Positions 56,793-64,000 of a DNA stretch of 64,000 nt are shown here, piece by piece (position 1 is the stretch's first letter; the number at the start of each line of letters is the position of its first letter). Location of the stretch: the NCBI GenBank assembly GCA_045837725.1, contig JBEWZL010000152.1:248001-312000 (forward strand), written 5' to 3'. Origin of the DNA: Vermamoeba vermiformis (lineage: Eukaryota; Tubulinea; Echinamoebida). The translations under genes were made by a program, and so were the position numbers. Below the pieces are notes generated by a model. The model searched no databases and was not told the origin of the DNA. It saw nothing but the letters and a program-made list of their open reading frames with translations.

Positions 56793-59511
56793 ATGTTAGC
56801 AAGGCAATTAACTTCTCTATTGACCCGCCGAGCCGCGCAGAACAAATCCGTTTTCAGCCGAAAGCTTTCGACTAACGCAGCACCTGGCCCTAAGAAAAGA
56901 AAGTGGGGCAAGACGTTGATGGTCGTATTAGCCATCGGTGGCGGTGTTTACGCGGTCGATCTGTGGGCTAATGACGATTTCGACATAATCAAAGATCGCT
57001 TCAGAACAAAAATTTCGGCTGAGGACAGAAAAGACAGGTAAGAGTTTGTATATAACATCCCATGCATAATCAACCGTTTATATAATTTTTGAATAATATT
57101 AAAACTCGGGAAAATAAATTGGATGTCGGTAACTTGCGTTAACCAAAACAAATTCAATTTCTGATTGTAAATTATTGCATTTTATATTATATTACAGCAT
57201 GCTACACGTAGATATTGCAATATTTAATTTCAGAAACTCGGACTTGCAAACTTTCCGACGAGATCCCAATTTACAATTTAAATTAATTCGAATTCTACAA
57301 CGACATTAAATATCGTAAACCATCGCAAAGTTATTAAGACATCGTATTAATCCAATATTCAGACCTCATGTCGTCATTTTGGGAGCTGGATGGGGTGCTT
57401 TGAACATGCTTCGAAAACTTCACTGCGACAAGTACAATGTCACTGTAATTTCGCCGAAAAATTACTTTGTATTTACTCCTTTATTGCCTGGTACTACTAC
57501 GGGTACTCTTGACTTCAGGTACGTCCCTTGAATTAGCTCAAAAGTTTTCGGATCACAAATCACTTTGGATCACATAGAACAAAATCAAATAGTGCTATAT
57601 AATCATCGATGATCTTAATTATGATCAATGTATCCTATTATTCGCTATTTTTCGTTTATTTTGGGAATTCTTTGTTTCCTCGTGCTCAGATCCCGAATAA
57701 ACTCACTCCAACGCCGTTGAAAAAAAATTCATCAAATATTAATATTATAATATAGATCTGTTATGGAGCCTATTCGCAAGTACTGCCGTCGTTCAGATGC
57801 CGAACAAGTGCGTTTTATTGAAGCCGAAGCTACTTCGATAGATCCGGTCACAAACAAAGTTCATTGCACGGACAATTCGCTCGTTAAAGGCGCAGGTATA
57901 TTAATAACTCGTATTATTATCGAAATGTGTACTAATATCAAAATGTATCATTAGTGACTGAATTTGACGTGCCTTACGATCATTTGGTCGTTGCTGTTGG
58001 TGCTGAAACAGGTATTAATAATAATTTTTATTATAATAATATTTGATAATACGAGAAATATCATAATTGAAAATTACACGTAAAAGTATCAGAACTTAAA
58101 TGATGAATATTCGGTATTAATTGAATTTTCTATTTTTTAGCCACTTTTGGTATTAAAGGCGTGACGGAGAATGCGTGTTTCATGAAGGGCGTTGAAGATA
58201 CGACAAAGATTCGCAATCGATTGTTGGACTGTCTCGAAACAGCTAGCATTCCGGGCATGCCTAAAGAGGAAGTCGAAAGATTGCTCAATTTTGTCGTTGT
58301 CGGCGGAGGTCCAGCGGGTGTCGAATATGCCTCCGAGCTGTACGATTTTGTCAAGCGCGATGTTCGTGAAAACTTCCCAGAACTCGCAGGTAACCTTCAC
58401 AACATGACCTCTGAAACGTGTTTCAATAGACTAATGTTACTATTGTATTGCTAGATCACGTCAAAATTACACTTGTTGAAGCGCTGCCTCACATCTTGAA
58501 CATGTTTGATGCTAAAGTTATTGATTACGTTGAAAGCCGATTCCGTGAATTGCACGGTAAGTGATCAGATCCAAACATTTTAATCTTATCTTTTACATCA
58601 CATCGATATATATTCACCTCTTTAAAGCTTAATATACAGCTATTATATTGCTATTATATTGCTTGAGTGGATGAAGTTCTAATGCTTTTTGTGGCAGGAA
58701 TGAAAGTTTTGCTGAACAGCGCTGTCAATGCAGTTGGACCCAACGAACTGACCATCAAAACGCAAAAAGGAGAACAAATCAATATGCCCTACGGTCTTCT
58801 CGTGTGGGTGACGGGTAATGCCCCGCGCAAGATTGTCACTGATCTCGTGACATCGATCGGCGGTCCTCAAAACAACCGTCGTGGCTTGCTCACCGACGAA
58901 CACATGCGCGTCAAAGGCACGAACAATATCTGGGCATTGGGTGATTGCACATTGACTGGCTTGCCTGCCACTGCACAAGTAGCCTCACAAGAAGGTCGTT
59001 ACTTGGGTCGTTTGTTCAACGAGTACGCGGATGTGTTCAACGAAGACGCGAAGAAGGCACGTGATCACAAGGCCTTGCCTGCTCCTCAAATCACTAATAA
59101 GGGCGAGGGCTCTTCTAATGCTGCCTCTAGCGCTATTGCGGCAGCTTTTGTCGATTCATTGGGTCCTGCTCTTGACTCGTAAGTCAAACCACATCCGCTT
59201 CGAACATCACTTTTTTTCTTCATATTTTTGGCTAAAAATAGTATTCTTCGAAACCCTTATTAACTTGCGCTAATATTTATAGGTACAGCAAGTTCAAATA
59301 CGAACATTTTGGAAGTTTCGCGTACGTTGGTGGCCACAAGGCAGTCGCAGAATTCAAGCGTGAGAACAAATGGACCTCAACAGGCATGGCTACGTTCTTA
59401 TTATGGCGCAGTGTCTATTTGTCCAAGTTGTTGAGCACTCGTAACCGCATCTTGGTTGGTTTTGACTGGATGAAGTCTTGGATCTTCGGTCGTGATGTTA
59501 GCCGAACGTAA
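56793..59511 (+). CDS. Type II NADH:ubiquinone oxidoreductase, mitochondrial
   Basis: Nine exons (56793-57037, 57363-57518, 57756-57895, 57955-58011, 58141-58389, 58455-58556, 58698-59178, 59283-59511, with 553 codons in total; the listed eight segments account for the full frame), 552 aa. The N-terminus MLARQLTSLLTRRAAQ is a mitochondrial presequence, followed by a short hydrophobic helix. FAD site VVILGAGWGALNMLRKL, the quinone-pocket-type VFTPLLPGTTTGT, NADH site FVVVGGGPAGVEYASEL and second FAD contact NIWALGDC are all present. No EF-hand insertion was seen. The rotenone-insensitive enzyme passes electrons from NADH to ubiquinone without pumping protons and bypasses complex I. AATAAA at 59539 may serve for polyadenylation. 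Confidence 0.93.
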
Positions 59512-59687
59512 ATAGTATCTAAATATATTTATTTGAACAATAAAGTAGGGTAATTAATGAATCCCAAAGCTGTACTTGTCCCAGAAATTTTATCAACTTT
59601 ATTTTTTGTTTTTCCCGCGGTATTCAAAATGATTTTATTATTTTCACCAAGCGAAGAACTAGAGCACTGTATTATATATGATATGAA

Positions 59688-61592
59688 ATGATTAAGCTAA
59701 AATTAATAGATAGGAGGAATCAAGAATTTGAATTTACGTAAGTAACTTTCGATCTGATCATTTTGAAAGTTGCAAAACTGAACTTCATATTTAAAATAGA
59801 GAAGGCGAACATTTTTTAGGACGGGGGCCGTTATTACAAATTAATGATCCAAAATGTAGTAAAAAGCAAGCTAAGCTAACGATCTCCGAGAAAAAAATAT
59901 TATTGCAGTCTGTAAGTATTTCTAATATTTATTTTAAGTAAATATAGAATAGAGTGATATAATTGTATCGGCTTAAAATTAATTTCGGATTTTTCTGTCA
60001 GATGGGCAAAAATCCAATGTCACTTTATTCACCTCAAATAGGCTGGCGAAAAATTGCAAAAAACCAACAGGTATGTATATTATCATTAATAATAGTATTT
60101 AATATGCTATTTTTAGACTGTTTTGCACAATGGGGACACGATTAATTTGTTGCTGAATTATTACCCTTACAAAATCTCTATTGAAAATACCGAGAAAAGA
60201 GAAAAAGAAGAAGAAAGATTCGTGCCCGATTATAACGATAGTAGTCAAGAAGCATCTCTTATAATTGAAGAAGTGTTTGCGGCAGATCCGGATCCACCAC
60301 CAAAAAATAATTCAAATAATTCAACAAACGGCCACAAAATTTCTTCGAATAATAATAATACGAGCCATAAACTCGATAGCGAAGATTTATCGATCGATTT
60401 GAACCAAATTGACGATGAACCAGATTCGCCGCAAATAACCAACGACGGAGATCTGCCACCGCTGCCGTTAGCCGTAGCATTATCGGAGGATAATAATAAG
60501 AAGAATAAGGAACGCGAATTAGAAGAAAAATTGAAAAAAGAGGAAGAATTAAAGAAAGAAATGGAGAATAAGAAACGACAAGATGAGATTAATCTGAAAA
60601 ATTTGGAGAAAAAAAAAGAAGAGGAAAGAAAACAGGCTCAAAATTCTCCGAAAAAGATGCAAACATTTCGATCACCGAGTTTATTTTCACAAAAAAACAA
60701 TACTTTGTCCAACAACGATGGCGCCCAATTGCCAGTCGTAAAATCATCAGCCCCATTTTCATTATCGACTAAATTAAATTCTCCGACGCAATCACCAAAT
60801 AAGGCAAGTGCGACGAATAACGGCAATGCTTTGACCGGTCAAAAAAGGTCAAGAGAAAGTGACAGCAATGATTTTCAACAAACTCCAAACAAGAAGCCGA
60901 AGACGATTATAAGTCACGTGATTGATTTAGAGGATAATAATAGTTCGCAAATAGAGCAACAGAAACAAATAGAACAAGATTATTATGACAAAAAAAAGCG
61001 TGAAGAAGAAGATGCAAAATTAGCGAGACAATTGTTCGAAAAAGAACAAAAAAAGATGCGCGAAGAAGAAGAAAAGAGATTAGACGATAATTTTATTGCG
61101 AGTGATGATGACTTGGAAGACTATAATAATAAGAATACTAAGAAAAGTAACAGCAATAAGAAACAACAAAAAAATTCTCCGAGCAGCAGATCCGGATCCA
61201 CCAACACCCCGAAAAAGAAAAATAATAAGAAGAAAAGAGTTATTACTAGTGACGACGAGGAAGATGACAGTGAAATTAGTTTTGACAGTGACGAACAACA
61301 GCCGCGCATGTCAGATGATTTCTATAAAAGGAATACTCCAAAAAAATCCAACGCTACTGTAATCGTGACACCAAAATCAACGGCGACAGTTACCAAAAAA
61401 GGCAAGTCGAGTCAACGTGCTGAAGAATCGTCTGGTTCCGAGTCAGTGGATCTTGGAAAAAGTCCGAACAAAGCATCGCCAAAAAAGGCAAATTCTCCGA
61501 GTAAAGGCAAACCGACCACACGAAGCAACAAAAAGACTGCAAAAGTAACTACGACACTTAAATATGACGTCGATGACGATGATTTTCAGTGA
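59688..61592 (+). CDS. FHA-domain protein with long charged tail
   Basis: Four exons (59688-59737, 59800-59911, 60002-60070, 60117-61592), 568 aa. The first 100 residues form an FHA domain of the PNKP/aprataxin/APLF type: FLGRGPLLQINDPKCSKKQA (GR...CS..QA, binding phospho-Thr), then MGKNPMSLY and LHNGDTINLLLNYYPYKI. The rest is low-complexity: a Glu/Lys coiled-coil stretch, Asn/Ser runs, PKKKNNKKKRV nuclear signals, an acidic end YDVDDDDF. No kinase, phosphatase or PBZ finger was seen. It likely binds CK2-phosphorylated repair scaffolds in the nucleus, by analogy. The start is the first ATG leading into the spliced frame; an ATGAAATGA mini-ORF precedes it. Confidence 0.8.
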
Positions 61593-61751
61593 AAGGCGGA
61601 ACAATATGCATTTGATGGTGAAAATAAAAACTTGTTGGATCTGTTTGCAGAAACGCTTATGTTTGTAGTTAGCTTCAAAAAAGTTGAACGACAGATCCAT
61701 ACCGGAAATTCTTTAAATATCGCGTTTTTTTTATATGGTGATATTAAAACA

Positions 61752-64000
61752 TTATTTCATATTGATAGAGATGGTCTTCTTCTTAGTGAAGTGTTCCAAC
61801 ATGTCTTCAAGCGCGCCTTCACGGCCCAAACCACTTTCTTTCCAGCCTCCAAAAGGCAAGTTGGGTTGCACGACATAGTTTTGATTCACTGAAAAAACGC
61901 GATCAGATCCAGATCCGGTCAAACTTTTTCAAACCGAATGAACTTACCTTGTACAATACCCGCCTCGAGCTGCTTAACAGCTTGCAAAGCCATCTTCAAA
62001 TCGTTAGTCCAGACTGAGGCCGACAAGCCAAAGTTGGTGTCATTAGCGCGGTGCAACACTTCGTCAAAGTTCTTCCAGCGCATGATAGCAGCAACAGGAC
62101 CAAAGATCTCGTTAGTGCAAATGGGACTGTCGTGAGGCACGTCAACCAACAAAACTGGTCGAACGAACAAGCCCTTGGCGAGCTTGGGATCAGTGGGCAA
62201 TGCGCTGCAGTGAACGGCACGCACGCCAGGGGTCTTTTCACCGATGTGAATGTAGTTCTTAATCTTTTCGAGTTGAGCCTAAAAAAATTGTGAAAAATTA
62301 GACCAAGATATTTTTTGGACTGCGCGTGAAAAAAATGAGCAGAGGAGACTTACAGCAGTGATAACAGTACCAATATCAGTCTCTTCGGATTGAGGATCGC
62401 CCATCTTCATAGCATCGATCTTTTGTTTCATCTTGGCAACAAATTCTTCGAAAATGTCTTCGTGGACGTAGATGCGGCTAGCAGCGGTACAAGATTGACC
62501 TTGGCGAGTGAAGCGCACTAATAAATCACTATATTAACATCTAGTAATATCTTATATAACGTTATAATACGTACTAGAAACGATAGCGCCATCAACGACC
62601 TTGTCAATTGACGCGTCCTTGTTGACGATCATAGGTGACTTGCCACCGAGTTCTATACATTGTGTTAATTACTATACTAATGATTATAATATGTACGTAC
62701 CAAGGGTGACGGGGATCAACTTATCAGCAACACTGGCGTAGATTCTCTTGCCTGTCTCGACTGAGCCAGTGAAGCTAACCTTGCCGACGTCACGGTGCTA
62801 GTTTTGATGTTAGACAAAGTGTAATAATAATAATACAATGATATTATATACTATATAGGATTCTGCCCTCTACCGGGCACTGCCACTCATAAGAGCGGTC
62901 AGAAGTACAACTTAACAGTGCATTCATGAACGGTGACACGTGTCATGTCAAAAGTACAAAACATACCTTCACCAAGGGCTCACCGCAGTCTTCACCGTAG
63001 CCAGGTACAACGTTCAAGAGACCGGGAGGCAAGACTTGGTTGATAATTTGAGCGAGTCTGAGGACTGACAAAGGAGCTTCTTCAGCGGGCTTTACGACGA
63101 CACTGTTACCAGTGGCAAAAGCTATTCAAGGGCTAACGTTAGCGCCTATTTAACGTAGCTGCCGGGCGCGATCTTGTACGTACCAGGAGCGATCTTCAAA
63201 GCGAGCAACAAGAGCGGGGCGTTCCAAGGAATGATGGCACCAACAACACCAATAGGTTCACGAAGCTATGGAGTGTTAGTATTATGCTCATATAGGGTTT
63301 TATGAGTACGTACAGTCATAGTGAGTGAATCAGGATTGAACGGCAAAGTCTCGCCTTTGACCTCAGGCGCGAGACCACCGAAGAAGGAGAACAGATCTGA
63401 CACGACAGAGGCTTCGACACGACTCTCAGTGCGGATAGCCTTGCCTGTCTCGAGGGTCACTAACTTGGCCAATTCTTCGCTGTGTTCTTTGATCAGCTGT
63501 AACGGCAGTAATTAGCTTAGAAGATCCACTCAAACAAAAAATAAGAAATTTGCTAAATTTCTCATACTTAGTATTTAAAGATATTCTCAATAATATTTGT
63601 AATTAATACTATAATAATAATAATGAATGATACTTACAGCACCGCATTGAGCGATGATTTGACCGCGTTGACGAGCGCCGACTTGAGCCCAAGCCTTTTG
63701 AGCTTTCTTGGCCGAAGCGACGGCATCATTAATATCATCCTTATTACCTATAATAAACATGTTAGCATTAGTAGTCAATTTGCGGATAATTAGATCGAGA
63801 TCCGGATTTCCACGTGTCGAATAGATCAACTCTCTTTTACCTCTAGCAACATTAGCTACAAGTTCGCCAGTGGCGGGATTATTAACTTGGAATAATTTTC
63901 CACTGCGAGAAGCTTTAAACTGTAATTTTAAATGTTAATCCAGATGTATTGCCGACGATAAACAAATAAATTTGATTTAATGCTTATTAATATTACCTGT
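61752..64000 (-). CDS. Aldehyde dehydrogenase, 5' end outside window
   Basis: Minus strand, 3' end at TAA 61752-61754, many short introns; at least one exon lies beyond 64000. Conserved ALDH blocks are in order: [30 protein letters not shown] (oxyanion Asn), [38 protein letters not shown] (general-base Glu), [13 protein letters not shown] (catalytic Cys), [13 protein letters not shown] and [20 protein letters not shown]. All catalytic residues are intact. It matches the NAD(P)+-dependent ALDH1/2-type family, oxidising aldehydes to acids. The part visible lacks the N-terminus, so cytosolic or mitochondrial location cannot be told. Confidence 0.93.

Noticed and set aside
1-64000. CRISPR arrays, operons, Shine-Dalgarno sites or rho-independent terminators
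   Set aside because: Spliceosomal introns throughout show nuclear eukaryotic DNA; no spaced direct-repeat array was seen.

Overview
The window is nuclear DNA of a unicellular eukaryote. Genes are packed on both strands, often 70-400 bp apart, and almost all are cut by short AT-rich GT...AG introns of about 50-150 nt. The gene set (TSC2, TAF1C, PPP1R11, a Nup358-type nucleoporin, alternative NADH dehydrogenase, F-box/ZZ proteins, calpain domain III proteins, a DMATS-type prenyltransferase) points to an amorphean protist, most likely an amoebozoan of protosteloid type. That placement is an inference from gene content and intron style; no species marker was read beyond one 5S rRNA gene.

Layout. 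1-6832 (+) is the 3' part of tuberin (TSC2), with a 5S rRNA gene inside one intron. 7263-8183 (-) encodes a secreted, probably GPI-anchored protein. 8571-10234 (+) is an F-box protein and 10805-11046 (+) a tiny cysteine protein. 11854-16099 (-) is a TAF1C/Rrn6-like RNA polymerase I factor, and 16263-18065 (-) a GRF zinc-finger protein. 19046-23077 is a compact group of three enzymes: DMATS-type prenyltransferase (+), mpaB-type oxygenase (-) and flavin monooxygenase (+). 23130-25634 (-) is an EF-hand protein with a pseudokinase-like C-terminus. About 26021-35909 (-) is a long TPR + FG-repeat nucleoporin resembling the N-terminus of RanBP2/Nup358, with a duplicated and frame-broken tail. It shares a 94-bp divergent promoter with PPP1R11 (36004-36589). 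An F-box + ZZ protein (36709-37953) and a four-TM Shr3-like protein (38335-39609) follow.

40118-46339 (-) is the most striking gene: seven calpain-III domains without a protease, then a polyproline tract, two WH2 motifs, a connector helix and an acidic Trp tail, which is the layout of an Arp2/3-activating VCA module. After a 2.2-kb gap come two small secreted cysteine-rich paralogues (48504-49035, 49986-50356) with a dead copy between them. Then follow a multi-TM prominin-like protein (51035-53907), two small ORFs around a 43-nt poly(T), a GT32-type galactosyltransferase (54801-56213), type II NADH dehydrogenase (56793-59511), an FHA protein (59688-61592) and the 3' part of an aldehyde dehydrogenase (61752-64000).

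How the genes relate. Most neighbours are unrelated housekeeping genes. The exceptions are the 19.0-23.1 kb enzyme trio, which looks like a small biosynthetic cluster making a prenylated, oxidised metabolite, and the 48.5-50.4 kb tandem family of secreted proteins. Exon coordinates come from reading frames, splice motifs and phase agreement only; no transcripts were available.
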